NCBI GenBank assembly: GCA_034401795.1
Contig: CM067366.1
Location: forward strand, 85,359,647-85,423,646
Source: Chaetoderma sp. LZ-2023a
Taxonomy: Eukaryota > Mollusca > Caudofoveata > Chaetodermatida > Chaetodermatidae
DNA length: 64,000 nt
Direction of reading: 5' to 3'
The translations under genes were made by a program, and so were the position numbers. The notes beneath the pieces were generated by a model that did no database searches, had not been told where the DNA came from, and was given only the letters and a program-made list of their open reading frames with translations. Of this stretch, positions 12,176 to 24,695 are shown in pieces; position 1 is the first letter of the stretch; each line of letters opens with the position of its first letter.

Positions 12176-12712
12176 AGCTGCGAAAAGAAATTCAGTACTA
12201 AATTTGCAAAAATAGTCTTCAAAGATTTTAATATCTTGAAAAATATTGACCATCAAAATGTTTAATTGATAAGCAAGTAGTATTTTGAGCGCTTTGTGGA
12301 GCTGCTGACAAAAGAGGGGTTCAGTTAGAAATCGTGTGAAAGATCAAAACAGTTATAGTAATCTTAGGGTACTCAAGCGTGGATTATCACGAAGTAATGC
12401 CCTGGTCTTTGTTCACTCCTCGTGCCAGAAGTACTAGACTCAATACAAGTAGTGATATATAACAAATGGACTTGTACACAAGCAACTTAGTTAGCCGCAA
12501 AGATATTTGCATGAAGTAACACTTGTAAGGGCATAAATGTCACGCAGCTTGATAAGTAACAATTAAAGGTACATATTCACACCAGAAGATTGAAAATAAA
12601 ACTGTTAAAATTGCATACTTTTATAAGCTTAAATTATGTGCCTATGTGTAATGAAACGAAATAAATCTTAACATATGATGATTCTATTCCATATAAATTA
12701 ATATAATTTTTT
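12176..12712. other. No recognisable feature
   Basis: AT-rich non-coding sequence; no convincing open frame, hairpin or repeat. Confidence 0.4.
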
Positions 12713-13030
12713 GCCCCGCCCATCTCTAGCTAAGCTCCGCCCGCGCTTTGCTCGTATTGTGATCGATCGATCGATCACTGCACTCTCTGAATCTCAATTT
12801 TCAGAAAACTACAGGTAAGCTGTTGAATATTTTGAAACTAATTTCACTAGGTGCTGTTGCTGCCTATGGCAACTTGATGCGCAACAACGCCTAGTCAAAT
12901 TTGTTTCAAAATAGTCAACAAAATGTTTATTGAATAGTAAAGACATACATGTAAGCAATTTTGATGTCAGACTACCCGTGACGTAGTTGATTATGCCCTC
13001 ATATGATGATCAATAAACTGGATTGATCCA
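12713..13030. mobile_element. MITE, copy 3 (hairpin family)
   Basis: GCCCCGCCCATCTCTAGCT, GATCGATCGATCGATCACTG, hairpin core 12,820-12,915 (TTGAATATTTTGAAAC ... GTTTCAAAATAGTCAACA), ATTGAATAGTAAAGACATAC, CATATGATGATCAATAAACTGG. Same block order as copies at 2,682 and (inverted) 34,052; terminal CCTTTCC motifs are eroded. Confidence 0.65.
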
Positions 13031-13261
13031 TTAATCATATTGCCTGGGACACATACGTTTAGTATTTAGGGTTAAAGTGCTTTAAATGAAAGTAAATGTC
13101 TTATTTACCTTAACAGCTGACGCGTCATGATTGCTAGTCAATGCCTACCTCACAGTGGGACCAATTAATGCAAGCCCGTTTTCGACAACTCACTGTTAGG
13201 ATTCGGGTTTTGATGTAGTTCACCGATAACCATTTTCGAAGCAGGACTCAATAGCCAATTC

Positions 13262-13481
13262 ACATTTCCAGTTTATCCATCCATCATATGACATCATAAT
13301 CAACGTGTATGTTGACGTCGTGAATGATGCGAAATACTCTGTCTTTAACGCTTAATAGTCCGACACGTTGTACGAAATGTATGTCTTTGCTATTTAATAA
13401 ACATGCTGTTGAATATTTTGAAACTTGTCATATGGTGGAGCTTAGATAGACATGGGCGTGGGACAGCTAACACTGGAAAGG
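13262..13481. mobile_element. MITE, copy 4 (internally deleted, inverted)
   Basis: Ends ACATTTCCAG ... CTGGAAAGGT match the family's inverted repeats. The TCATATGACATCATAATCAAC, AGTCCGACACGTTGTACG and TGTTGAATATTTTGAAAC blocks are present, but the right hairpin arm and part of the GATCGATC side are missing, leaving ~220 bp instead of ~390 bp. Confidence 0.65.
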
Positions 13482-13726
13482 TTAATTACATATCGCCGAG
13501 CCAATTTGTCAATGGCGCACTGCACAATTGGCAATATCAGAATTGTTCCAGAATTTGTCGGTTCATGTTTGTTTATTTGTGGCAATCAAAAGAACGATCC
13601 TTTGTATTTTACGATTGGTGTTCAATCAATATTTTGTCCGCCGTCTTTGAATATATGTCAGAAGATTAATATAAAAGACGTAGCTGGAGGAATGTCAGGC
13701 CAGAGTATTCCATCTTGTATAATTTT

Positions 13727-14035
13727 TTAGTTAAACGAGAACTTACCTGAAAGTGGAAGTTAGATGTTTGACCGTAATTCTAGCCAATCGCAACTGGAAG
13801 CCGGAGTTACATGAGATACGTGTCATGAATTGCTGAGATCAGCCTTCAAAGATAAATTTACTGCACAGCATAGTAATCCCAAATTGGGGTGGGACAAGAA
13901 AGGTTCCCAAATGAAACCTCAAACTATGACCTCTTTTCTGGAGGTGGGCATGCAACTCCGCCTTACAGTGGTGATTGGCTAGAATTACAGTCAAACATCT
14001 AACTTCCACTTTCTGGTAAGGTCTCGTTTAACTAA
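13727..14035. mobile_element. MITE with ~85-90 bp terminal inverted repeats
   Basis: The left arm begins TTAGTTAAACGAGAACTTAC and the right arm reads, in reverse complement, TTAGTTAAACGAGACCTTAC. Pairing continues through GAAAGTGGAAGTTAGATGTT and AATTCTAGCCAATC with few mismatches. Total length is 309 bp. Just outside, 14,036-14,110 contains another relative of the subterminal sequence (AATTCTAGCCGATCACCACT, then GCCGGAGTTTCATGAGA), suggesting a nested or tandem second copy. No protein. Confidence 0.7.
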
Positions 14036-14109
14036 TAAATTCTAGCCGATCACCACTCAGTCAGCCGGAGTTTCATGAGACTTCAAAGCGGTGGGTGCGC
14101 TCATTACTA

Positions 14110-17030
14110 TACATTCCATGTAATGAATTGTTCACAATTATGATAACATATGAACTGAACAATTAACGGATTTGACAATCATCGTTCTGAACACCGACAA
14201 CTTTTTAATACATTCAGTAGTTTGTTATAGAACTTTTAAATACTCATTATTAACTTGTTGTACAGATTTAAGTTATGGAATTTTCAAACCCTCTGAATGG
14301 ACAGCAAAAATGGTCTACTGCCATTTCTGTCTACTGTGTTGTGTATAGATATTTATATCAATCCATGCTAGTATCCTAGTTATTTTCAGCCTTCGATATA
14401 TAGTGTCTCTACATACAGCCTTATCGTCTTCATGAATAATTTTTGTGTTATTATCTTTCTTAGATTCTTAATTCTGTCTAAATATGATGGAAATGCATTG
14501 AAAATTATATACCTGCGTGAAATTGATTTATATGCAAGTAAAGTAGTTGTGTTCTAATCATGATTGCTTAAAGTTCCTAAATTGATTTCTCGAGATTGCT
14601 ATATAAAAATATTAAACATTTTACTCAAAACCTTAATGAAATGCCAAATATAATTTTATTTGGCCTTAGTTGATATTTGAACAATGATCCATTTTAAATT
14701 TTTTATCATTAATTGATGATTCATAAATGGTTTTGTGAAGCCAATTTAAACCCAGAAATTGTAACACTGATTAAGTCATTCATAAAAATATCAATAACCA
14801 AAAAGATGTCAAATCTTAATCCACATAGTAAGCATTATTTCTGTATTGATTCTCTCCATGAATTAATAACCATAATTGCCTAGCCAGCAAGATCTTTATC
14901 ATCCGAGTCTCTCTTGTATAAGAGGCTATTTACTAACAATATTTTGCTTAGTGGATGCACACTGTCCTTATGTGTGAATGCCCCCAGATTGCCAATTAAA
15001 AAACAACATCTTATTAAATAGCAAAATCTGTTTTATGTATTTTACAACTTGATGCTATGTTACTGTTTCTGCTGGTTGATCCAATTCTACTCTTGTAGAT
15101 TAACTCTCATTAGAGGCAAAAAAGTGTAAACGACTATGGGTTAGCTTCAAACCGATATAAAAAGCATCAATAGCATAAGCTCCTGAGTTACATGTATTCA
15201 AGAAACGTGTGGCGTAATCAGAAAATTAAGCCTAGAAGCGAACAAATCAGAAAACCTCATTGTAAAGCTAGTACAGATGTACAAATTAAATTCTTTGATA
15301 TTTAATTTGCACTCATCATCAAATAGTCTGGATTTTTTGTTTGCTATACAATTCGTCTGACCAGTTGAATGAGCAACTGTAATTCATAAATTTTATTCTC
15401 TAAATCATAGCCAAACTTCTCTGACTGGTCCATTACAGCATTGTGAGGGAAGAGATTAACACAGATATAGTTAATGTCGCTACTATAGAAATTTCCATTC
15501 AGAGCCCAAACTTAGCACGAGCAACACAACAATCGAGCTTTAATGCGCAGTACATTAATATGATGCTGCGTCGTCTTATTTCTCCCTCTACCACCTATAG
15601 AATGTTTATTAATTTTCTATGCAAGGTCAGTTGGTCAGTAAACACTACCTCCGCCCCGCCCCCTTCAGTTGACACATCAGTTGTTACATCATAAGCATTT
15701 TTCATGATTGAGTTGTGTGTCTGGCTGTTAATGAAATAACATCAATCCACCATGTACACGCAGAATGACCTGAATTTGACAATCACATAATTTTATCAAA
15801 ACCATCTGACGCCGTTTCAGTGATTCAGATTAGTTAGATTATCAGATTCTCTAAAAGAATGTGAATTATTCTACAACTGAAAACCTACATGACCATAAGT
15901 ATTATACGTTCAGTACACTAAGTCTCATATTTTCATGTTTCCAAATTTAATACTTTCGTAGCACTGCGAAAAGTATTCTTGTCAACTTAGATGCCAGCTC
16001 GTCTGACATGCACACTGAATGTTTCAACTCATAGATTGTGACGAGAACTGGTATATTACAGATAAAACATCCAATGGCATAACCATCATCTTTTAATTGT
16101 TATACATAGTGGCACAACATGAATCATATGAACTGTTTGCAGTCATAGGCATCGCTGTGGTAAGACCTTATCACGTCAATAATATGTGTTTGATACCTGG
16201 GCTGTTTGCAGTCATACATGTAGGCATCTCTGTTTATCATGAAAAGAATATGTTCTTGACAACTGGGCTGTCTGCAGTGATATCTGTATGCACCTCTGTG
16301 GTAAGGCCTGGTTTTAGGCCGCTTTCAAATGGCTTCCCCATTAAGGTGAAAGAGGAGCTCTGGTCTAAAAGACATATTTGCCTCAGTTAATCATTTCACC
16401 GGTCTTGAGGATGAAATGGTTAGAAATAATAATTGCCAGTAGCATGAAAACCAATTGTTTGCACACCTAGGCTTGGATCTGCCTATAGGTCACTGGCTAC
16501 TTATTGCTCTTATTTATTTATTTCAATCTGTTACCCAGATGATCAACATATACAATTTGTGCTGCTATCAGCAGCACATACCTACGCTTTTGTAAGCCGG
16601 ATTAGAACCAGTCTCATGACATTAAACCCATGAATTTCAGTGTTTACCAAGCAAAACACTCACCAAATGCGTTAATCATAGCTGATATTTGTGACATATT
16701 ATTTATTGATAAAATCTCTTTTAGATTGTGGTGTTCTCCTTAATGAGGTTCCCACCACACCTATAGCATGAGCATAGCAAACGTTAACCCTTTGCTTTTT
16801 AATGCCTTAAATAAGGCTACTGAGAAGAGATTTACATTCTGGATTAACTTTGGTTATGACCCGCAACTGACATATGTGACGAGTTTCTCCTTTTTATTCA
16901 TTTGACATTGCTACATTTACTATATTTAATAGAATGTTGGAAAGACAGCCACCTAACCTCTGCGTCTGACATATTATTTCAGTACCATTAAATATAGCCA
17001 AGTCCTGCATTGTAAAATGATATTCACATA
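14110..17030. other. AT-rich gene-free region
   Basis: About 2.9 kb with no supported gene. The only structure noted is a set of three imperfect ~65 bp repeats at 16,135-16,310 (GCTGTTTGCAGTCATA..., GGCATCTCTG...), which creates a 97-codon open frame that I regard as repeat-derived. Confidence 0.45.
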
Positions 17031-17034
17031 TTCA

Positions 17035-18210
<1,176 letters not shown>

Positions 18211-18214
18211 TTGG

Positions 18215-18750
18215 TTGGGAATGATTACCACATCGATTTGAATCTTCATATGGTGATTGGACTAGGTTTGGAGAAGAAACATATCGAGATTGACGATGAT
18301 CAGTCGTTCAAAATGAGCGTCAGGCACTGGTGGCCATCTTAAATCTTGATCTCTGGATGCCATTTATCGGATCATTTTGATAGACGCCAGTCACTGGTGG
18401 TCATCTTGAAAATTGGTTTTTGCATAAGAGCTGCATTAAAGTTTATCAAATCGCTTTGAAACTTTATGAGGTTCTTGGACTAGGTCTGGAGAAGAAATCT
18501 ATCAAAATTTAAGATAATCCGAAATCCAAGATATGTCAGCCAAGGGGGAACATCTTGAAAATTGGTTTTCCCTTGATAACTTTATTTCTGTTTAGTGGAT
18601 CGCTTTGAAATTTCAAAGGGTGACTAAACTATGTCAGAAGAAGACACCTGTTGAAAATTGGTTTCCGGATGATAAGGCCAGGACGGTTTAGTGGATCACT
18701 TTAAAATTTCATAGGATGACTGGTCTAGATCTGAGGAAGAAATTGCTATT
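18215..18750 (+). repeat. Diverged tandem repeat, ~100-200 bp units
   Basis: GGACTAGGTTTGGAGAAGAAA (near 18,258), GGACTAGGTCTGGAGAAGAAA (near 18,477) and weaker relatives near 18,620 and 18,718, each preceded by ATCGCTTTGAAAYTT and followed by a CATCTTGAAAATTGGTTTT block. Non-coding. Confidence 0.6.
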
Positions 18751-18830
18751 TTTGATAGCGCGCATTCATCGGTTTGCTGTTAGCAGGGCCGGGTATTATG
18801 CGCCGTTTGCGAATCTCTTGTTGGAGATTT

Positions 18831-18875
18831 ACCACTGGAATGACTGGCTCGGTTCGAACCAGTCATCTCAGTGGT
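18831..18875. repeat. Palindrome family P, copy 2
   Basis: ACCACTGGAATGACTGGCTC, a 7 bp loop region, then GAACCAGTCATCTCAGTGGT. Same sequence as the cores at 12,031 and 26,522. Downstream CTTGACCTGCAAATGAGCAT matches the flank of the copies at 12,031 and 41,889. Confidence 0.65.
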
Positions 18876-18998
18876 ATATATTCTACAATAGTATTCTCTT
18901 GACCTGCAAATGAGCATTCTTTAAACCCACAGCAGAAATGCAATGGTTAAGTGTACTTAAACACGATACACCAGCAAAGTCACAAGTCCACTTGTATT

Positions 18999-19090
18999 AG
19001 GCCGTATACTCACTAGAGACTTAATCTGGCATAGCACCATACTTCAGTATGACGTTATTTTGGATTAAGTCTCTAGTGAGAACACGGCCT
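18999..19090. mobile_element. Foldback MITE (family G), copy 1
   Basis: A 92 bp inverted repeat. AGGCCGTATACTCACTAGAG on the left pairs with CTCTAGTGAGAACACGGCCT on the right; pairing continues through GACTTAATC/GATTAAGTC and CATACTTCAGTATG at the centre, so almost the whole unit can fold into one stem. Confidence 0.7.
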
Positions 19091-19585
19091 TGGTCAAGTT
19101 CAACTCCTAACGACAGTTAGCTATAGCTAACTAGGTTCCCTGTCGAATTTCAAATAGTTAACTAGCTAGTCAACTATAGTCAACCGAGCACCCGAGCTCG
19201 GTTCAGATGGTTGTGCGAATTGCTGTAAATCTAAAATGGCGGATATGGTTCTTTCGCGACGGTACATGCACATAAACATATTAATATTCCCCTAACCTAT
19301 GTATTTTGGATGAAATTATGATGCCCTACGGTAACTCAATATTCCCAAAGCCCATTTCCTTCCCGCTTTATAGTATTTGGACGCTTTTTGACATCTTAGT
19401 GGACAAAAGTAACCTATTTTCATAGGACATCGAAACAGACGACAGAAAGGGTAAGACTGGTACACGGCTCCAAATTTTCTGCAATAGTAATTTAATGGGG
19501 GAAACGGATAGCAACGAACTATAGTTAACTATTTAGTGTCCGACTGGACATAGCAGCTGCGTGTGTTTATTAAACCAGAAAACTG
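19091..19585. other. Sequence between two foldback MITEs, with own inverted ends
   Basis: CTGTCGAATTTCAAATAGTT (near 19,140) and AACTATTTAGTGTCCGACTG (near 19,527) are approximate inverted repeats and could bound a ~400 bp non-autonomous element. GTTAGCTATAGCTAAC near 19,115 is itself palindromic. No gene. Confidence 0.35.
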
Positions 19586-19749
19586 ACTATAGAGACTAGC
19601 CACTTAATCAAGAATAACGTCATACTTCAGTATGGCGTTATTCCGGATTAAGTCTCCAGTGAGAACACGGCCTTAGGCGTAACCAGCGTAGCGCCACACT
19701 GAGAGTATGTCTTTACTCCTGATTAACTCTCCAGTGAGAACATGGCTTA
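19586..19749. mobile_element. Foldback MITE (family G), copies 2 and 3
   Basis: Copy 2 (19,586-19,674) has a degraded left arm, an intact CATACTTCAGTATGGCGTTA centre and an intact right arm (AGTCTCCAGTGAGAACACGG). Copy 3 (about 19,680-19,749) keeps a degraded centre and the right arm CTCCAGTGAGAACATGGCTT. Confidence 0.6.
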
Positions 19750-20200
19750 AAGTGCTCATGCCACATTAAATACAAACCCTTTTGCATGGGATATGCGATG
19801 CCTGCTTATTTCTGTTCAATTTACCCAGCATACTATGCTACCCCACATGCAACGCTACCCAGCATGCAATTTCCTGAATCCATAATCGTTGTCACTATTG
19901 GGCTCCATATTTGTTTAGTTTATTGTCTGTATAGGTCAGTATTTCTCAAACAAAACCAATCCGCCTGCACGTGCTAATGGTCATTTGTCCTTCAGTTCTG
20001 GAAGCGTAAGCATGCACGTAGGGCGTATTCACGGCTGTACATTCGACAGCCTACATTTCAATACTGTTCAGCGAAAGTCTGTAAATTTCCAGAGGAAAAT
20101 TAGAAAAAGGTCAAATATACTTTGACAATAATTTACATGAAAGTTATTTCTACCAATGCAAGTAACAGCATTCAGTAAAATTATTGTCAAAATAATTATT
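19740..20200 (+). repeat. Dispersed repeat R1, copy 2
   Basis: Aligned with 6,405-6,890 over most of its length. It includes a ~63-codon open frame (19,786-19,977) similar to the one in copy 1. It ends near an ATTATTGTCAAAATAATTAT palindrome. Confidence 0.65.
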
Positions 20201-20334
20201 AGTTAATGCGATTACTACCTGGTACAGATTTGATACTAATTTGAATGAAAACTGTTACTACAACAGCTTTCAATCTCTATATTCTAAAATAATAATCATA
20301 ATTTTAGTCGACTCTCGCTACGGATTTGAATAGC

Positions 20335-20386
20335 AATTTGATTGTCAGTTGTTGGTTTCTAAGGCACCAACAACATTGTCAAATTA
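20335..20386. repeat. Short hairpin, GTTGTTGG type
   Basis: AATTTGATTGTCAGTTGTTGG pairs with CCAACAACATTGTCAAATT, with a ~12 bp loop. The outer motif AATTTGA...TCAAATT and the GTTG/CAAC inner motif are shared with 20,849 and 21,845. Confidence 0.6.
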
Positions 20387-20848
20387 TTATCCACACACAT
20401 GCAATCCATGTGTTACTATTTAGGTAAAGTGAGCGTAAGCGTAGGCCTATATCCGCTTTCTCGCCAGGAATGAATGCTTATTAAAAGGCATATGTTTCGT
20501 TGACAGATTTGTGCATTTGTTTGAAATGCGTTTGTCCAACGGAAACGTACACACGGTAGCTAGGCGAAATATTTACATCGTGCAGGCAAAGCTTATTTTG
20601 GTCATATACTCACTCTACTTAGATAGTAATACTGAGCGCCGTATGATTCTATGGACAACAATTTGTTGGCGCCTTAGTCAACAACAACTCAGTCAAATTG
20701 CTCTTTAAATCCGTAGCAAGTGTTGACTGAAATTTATGATTTTTAAAATAGATATATACTGAAAGCTGTTGCAGCAACACATTTAAATAAATTTTTTATC
20801 AAATATATAGCAGGTAGTAATATCATTACATACTCATTATTTTGGCAA

Positions 20849-21062
20849 CAATTTGACAGAATGCTGGTGCTGTCATTGACAGCAACAACTTTCACACAAA
20901 TTACTGTCAATGTATCTAAAGGCGTTCTGCTAATTTCTCCTGGACATTGACACGTTCTCTGAACAGTATTGAAATACAAACTGTCGAATGTACTTCTGTG
21001 AATACGCGCTTCCCGAGCTAGACGACAAATGACTATTTGCACGTGCAAGCAGGTTGTTGTTG
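20849..21062 (-). repeat. Dispersed repeat R1, copy 3 (inverted) with hairpin
   Basis: Read on the minus strand this matches the distal half of R1 (GTACATTCGACAG, CAATACTGTTCAGAG, GTCAATGTCCAGGAG). Its hairpin at 20,849-20,913 (ATGCTGGTGCTGTCATTGAC/AGCAACAAC) matches the one at 6,820-6,860. Confidence 0.6.
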
Positions 21063-21086
21063 TTAGAGAAATCATGGCTTGTTGTA

Positions 21087-21840
21087 AATTACTTACAAGT
21101 CATGTGACAAATACAGTCATGCCGTGCATGCTCTGTGGACCACGTATCTTCTGATATCATGTGACGGCGGTTCTCTAAGCCAGGTAGTCGAAAAACTAAC
21201 CATCTTAAAGAACCACTATCACGGTGTCTGTCCGATAGACAGTTTCCATGGAAACGGAGACTCTTCTGGCTTGGTGACAAGCTTCTGCTGTCGCCTATGT
21301 TGGGTTTTTAATGGATTGGCTCATCTGATTTTGACATGGATAATATGGATTTTGATTTCATTTATATTATTATATTATAATATATTAAGCAACAGTGTAT
21401 GCCAAGCTCTACTGGAATAAAATTATAAAATATGTTATAAAATGTAACTGAATGTTTGTGTGAGACACGGTCATAAAACAAGTCTCATTCTGGTCCCACT
21501 GAAACAAAATAAATTATGTTCAAACCAAACTAACTTGTACGTTGATTTATTATAGGCATATGATTTATTTATTAGTAGAAACTGAGGCACGGCTGTGAGG
21601 GGTGAGGGGTGAGGGGTGGGGTTAGAGTACAGAGCTTTTTTACGTTTTGCGTTTATTCTATGACCTTCATAATAATATCGTTCAACTAAAGAAAACTTAC
21701 TTAGTTGCATGCTGACGATTTTGCTAAAAATTTGACTTTCAGTCACATTATTAGCAAAATATTCAGCAGTATTAGTATTTTAGCTGTCTGCCAGCAGAAT
21801 TTCTGCAGACTACATTTACCATGGGAGTTAACTCTGGATA
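21087..21840. other. Non-coding stretch with one hairpin relic
   Basis: No supported gene. GGGGTGAGGGGTGAGGGGTGG near 21,598 is a short G-rich repeat. At 21,703-21,770 GATTTTGCTAAAAATTTGAC ... TTAGCAAAATATTCAGCAG looks like a diverged hairpin-core relative. Confidence 0.4.
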
Positions 21841-21844
21841 TACT

Positions 21845-21930
21845 AAATATCTTGATACCAATTTGACTGATGTTGTTGATGATTAAGCCACCAACAACTT
21901 TCAGTCAAATAGTTGTGAAGATATTCGGTA
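21845..21930. repeat. Hairpin core, GTTGTTG type
   Basis: AATATCTTGATACCAATTTG / ACTGATGTTGTTG pairs with CCAACAACTTTCAGTCAAAT and an outer AAGATATTCGG, giving a long interrupted stem. Confidence 0.6.
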
Positions 21931-22347
21931 GGTCTGGAATTATTGCCCTTTGAAGTTAGTTTCATGTGGCTTGCAGCTATCGAATAGTTACCAGTGTATC
22001 GATTACTCTGTAGAAATTAAGTTTATATAAAGAGAAGTGGGTCACGCACCTCTAGAACTGATTTATTTTCTCTGTTTAGACTCTCGCCGACGATGGTGCC
22101 GTGTATTGACCCGGAATTACTGTGGTGGCATAGCACTGGCGCTGACTGGCGTAACCAACTTAACTACTCGCTGGTGACTCAATTGGATTAATACGTCTAG
22201 TACCAAAGGCGTGTGTATACGGTGATAGGCTTTACTTAATGACAGATTCACTTCAAAATAAACGTGTGGCACATTGGGAAACCGACGCGTGGAAATCGAA
22301 GTGTTCAGTTGTATTTTATATTTTTAATGAATAACTATAGATAGTGT
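21931..22347. other. Region upstream of the glycosyltransferase gene
   Basis: No coding sequence is recognised. The promoter should lie here if the gene is truly intronless, but I see no clear TATA box or initiator that I would commit to. Confidence 0.35.
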
Positions 22348-23706
22348 ATGTCAGTCTGGTCACTGGTTAGTCTCCGCAGCATGAGGACAAAATCTCGTAG
22401 TAACGATGGCGTTCGGTTTGTGGAGCGTTCGCTTATATTCATCATAGTGACGATATGTGTCTTATCGTTGTATTTCACCATGTTCGGGCCGCCCACTGAG
22501 ACGCTAACCGTTATTTCACTATTTCCACAAACTCCAGAGGATGGGAGGCCACCATCGAAACGAAATACAAGACCTAGCGGCAGTAATAACATAGGAATCC
22601 TTGGCTCGTTCTTCGGCGATCGTAAGCATGAGATATTAAATGAAAATCGTCCACCAAATTCTACTTCCTTATTGCGAAATGTCACCAGCAAGGTGCTGGG
22701 CCTTACATTGCCCGTGGACCTCGCTTTGACTGCAGATGCGTATAAGGATTGGTTTCGCCCTCTGCCCGCGGAACAAATATCAGCGAATTTCGACCACTCT
22801 CACCATCCTACATTTCCGGGATTTCTAATTACCAATGATGCCATTTGTAAGGACAAAACAGTGGACATTCTTATATACTTCCAGAGCGCAGCAGCGAACA
22901 TAGCTCGTCGTCAGGTGCTGAGAGAAACGTGGGCAAACGAAAGTAATTTTAAAAATATTAAAGTGAAGACCATATTTATCGTTGGATTGCCAAAAGATGT
23001 TTTAGATCAGATGCGAATACAGCACGAGAGTCTAGTGCACCGAGATATAGTGCAAGGTGAGTTTGAAGACACGCGTAGTAATCTGTGTTACAAAGCAATA
23101 CTAGTGTCGCGCTGGATTACTCAGTTCTGTATGCACGCGCGTTACATACTCAAAGCAGACGACGATATTTTCGTAAATATCGTGTCTGTTGTGGAAAATT
23201 TAATTCAAAAACTCTGGAAGAAACGGAACAGTATTATGTGCGATGTTAAACGGAACGGGACAAGTCAAATCATCCGGAATGCAAAAAGCGTCTGGTACGT
23301 TCAACCGGAAGTTTTCCCTGGAGAAACTACATTTCCGACATTTTGTTCCGGCTACTTTGTGCTCTTTACCCCGGATATAATTCCTCAGGTGTACGAGGCG
23401 ACATTTCGGATACCCACTATTCGGCCAGACGATGTTTATATGTTTGGTCTGGCCTTATATATGAACGAAGATATCGAATATATTAGCATAACACAGAATC
23501 TCACACTCAGTCAAAGTGTTGCACTGGAACAATACAAGGGGCCTGGGGATAATACATATATGGCAGCTAATGCATACGAACCTGGCGCACTTGAGGCGTT
23601 TTGGACAAATAGCATCAGGAAATTCACGCCTTGGGCCCTGAAAAATACTAGAATAGGTGAAATTGAAATGAAAATGAAGCGTTTAAATATAAAATTTGAC
23701 TCCTGA
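22348..23706 (+). CDS. Beta-1,3-galactosyltransferase-like protein (GT31), single exon
   Basis: A 452-residue open frame with the layout of a Golgi type II glycosyltransferase: short N-terminal tail, one hydrophobic segment (about residues 28-46), a stem, then a Galactosyl_T (GT31) domain. Family landmarks are present in order: RRQVLRETW (RETW 192-195), EFEDTRSNLCYKAI, KADDDIFVN with the metal-binding DDD at 271-273, CSGYF at 333 and DDVY at 361 (usually EDVY). It should transfer a sugar, probably galactose or N-acetylglucosamine, in beta-1,3 linkage from a UDP-sugar to a glycan in the Golgi lumen; acceptor unknown. The second ATG (22,381) has A at -3 while the first has T, so a 441-residue protein may be the true product. 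It is intact and intronless, which is common in this family. The nearest AATAAA noted is at 24,546. Confidence 0.85.
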   Translation: MSVWSLVSLRSMRTKSRSNDGVRFVERSLIFIIVTICVLSLYFTMFGPPTETLTVISLFPQTPEDGRPPSKRNTRPSGSNNIGILGSFFGDRKHEILNENRPPNSTSLLRNVTSKVLGLTLPVDLALTADAYKDWFRPLPAEQISANFDHSHHPTFPGFLITNDAICKDKTVDILIYFQSAAANIARRQVLRETWANESNFKNIKVKTIFIVGLPKDVLDQMRIQHESLVHRDIVQGEFEDTRSNLCYKAILVSRWITQFCMHARYILKADDDIFVNIVSVVENLIQKLWKKRNSIMCDVKRNGTSQIIRNAKSVWYVQPEVFPGETTFPTFCSGYFVLFTPDIIPQVYEATFRIPTIRPDDVYMFGLALYMNEDIEYISITQNLTLSQSVALEQYKGPGDNTYMAANAYEPGALEAFWTNSIRKFTPWALKNTRIGEIEMKMKRLNIKFDS

Positions 23707-24190
23707 TGAAGCGACTGGGTGTATATTTATGTAATCGTATACCATGTCACATTGTGTCTCGGATTATGTCTTATCATCAAATTGTTCCGTAAATGTGTTT
23801 GTCGTTTGTTTTTGGTTTAGACGGTGTTACCGTAACGAAAAAATTAGTTACAATCCGATAATTATACTGATGATTATGTTGAAACTAAATTGCCTTCCAG
23901 TCAGGCTATTTTTCAAATATTCAACAGCTTGACTAGAGTGATGGTTGTCTTGAAATAGACACTATTAATATAGTGTTTTGATGGTTAATGATATCCTATT
24001 TTTCTTACCTAGGTCTTGGGTGGGTAAGTTTACGACTAGTTATTCCCCATATATAGCTATATGAGGTATATATGAGGCCTTTCTCGTCCGTCAGTCTATC
24101 CGTCCATTTGTGTGTTTATTTGTTTGTTTATTTGTTTGATTATGTTCTTCTGTCTATCCAGGCTATCTTCTGTCTATCAAGTTCAACTGA
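23707..24190. other. Downstream flank of the glycosyltransferase gene with a hairpin core
   Basis: 23,876-23,930 is a hairpin-core relative (ATGTTGAAACTAAATTGCC ... TTTTTCAAATATTCAACAG). The rest is AT-rich with TTTGTTTG runs near 24,110; it may include 3' UTR. Confidence 0.4.
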
Positions 24191-24194
24191 AGGA

Positions 24195-24480
24195 ATTTTA
24201 AGCAAACCTTGTCTGTGTGCTTCCTCCCTTAGGGGTGTTCGAAGAAACCTATTAATTTCTGGGATCAAAACGTCAGAGGTCAAGGTCATGGTTTCTAAGT
24301 TAAAGAAAATGTGTTGCGTTTCCAGATAGTGACTAATACATGTCCTACTTGAAGAGTCCACCAGACAGGGCCTGTGAGTTGTTCCTGGGGGAGGCGGTGC
24401 GGGGTGTCCGAATAACGATATTAACTTAGGTGACTAATGGTCAAGGTCACAGTGACCAAGTATGGAAATTGTGATTACTT
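24195..24480. repeat. AGGTCAAGGTCA-type repeat fragment
   Basis: CAGAGGTCAAGGTCATGG (near 24,272) and ATGGTCAAGGTCACAGTGAC (near 24,439) are ~165 bp apart and belong to the same broad type of array as 10,205-11,500. Confidence 0.4.
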
Positions 24481-24637
24481 TTAATTTTAATGACCTTTTA
24501 TGAATGAGGCAATGCCATCAGTACAGTAAATACCGTGTATACATAAATAAATAAGTATGAACACAATATAATGCTGTGTGAGTTTCTTATGACACTGCGC
24601 TGCTAGACAATCTTCATGCTACATTGATTCTCTGTGT

Positions 24638-24695
24638 GATGGTGGTGGTGGTGGTAGGATAGTGGTGGGGATGGGTGGGGTGGGGGAGGGGGAGG
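24638..24695 (+). repeat. (GGT)n / G-rich low-complexity tract
   Basis: GATGGTGGTGGTGGTGGTAGG followed by GGGGTGGGGGAGGGGGAGG. Confidence 0.8.

Noticed and set aside
22335..22691. Minus-strand open frame over the start of the glycosyltransferase gene
   Set aside because: Shadow of the GT31 coding sequence with no family resemblance.
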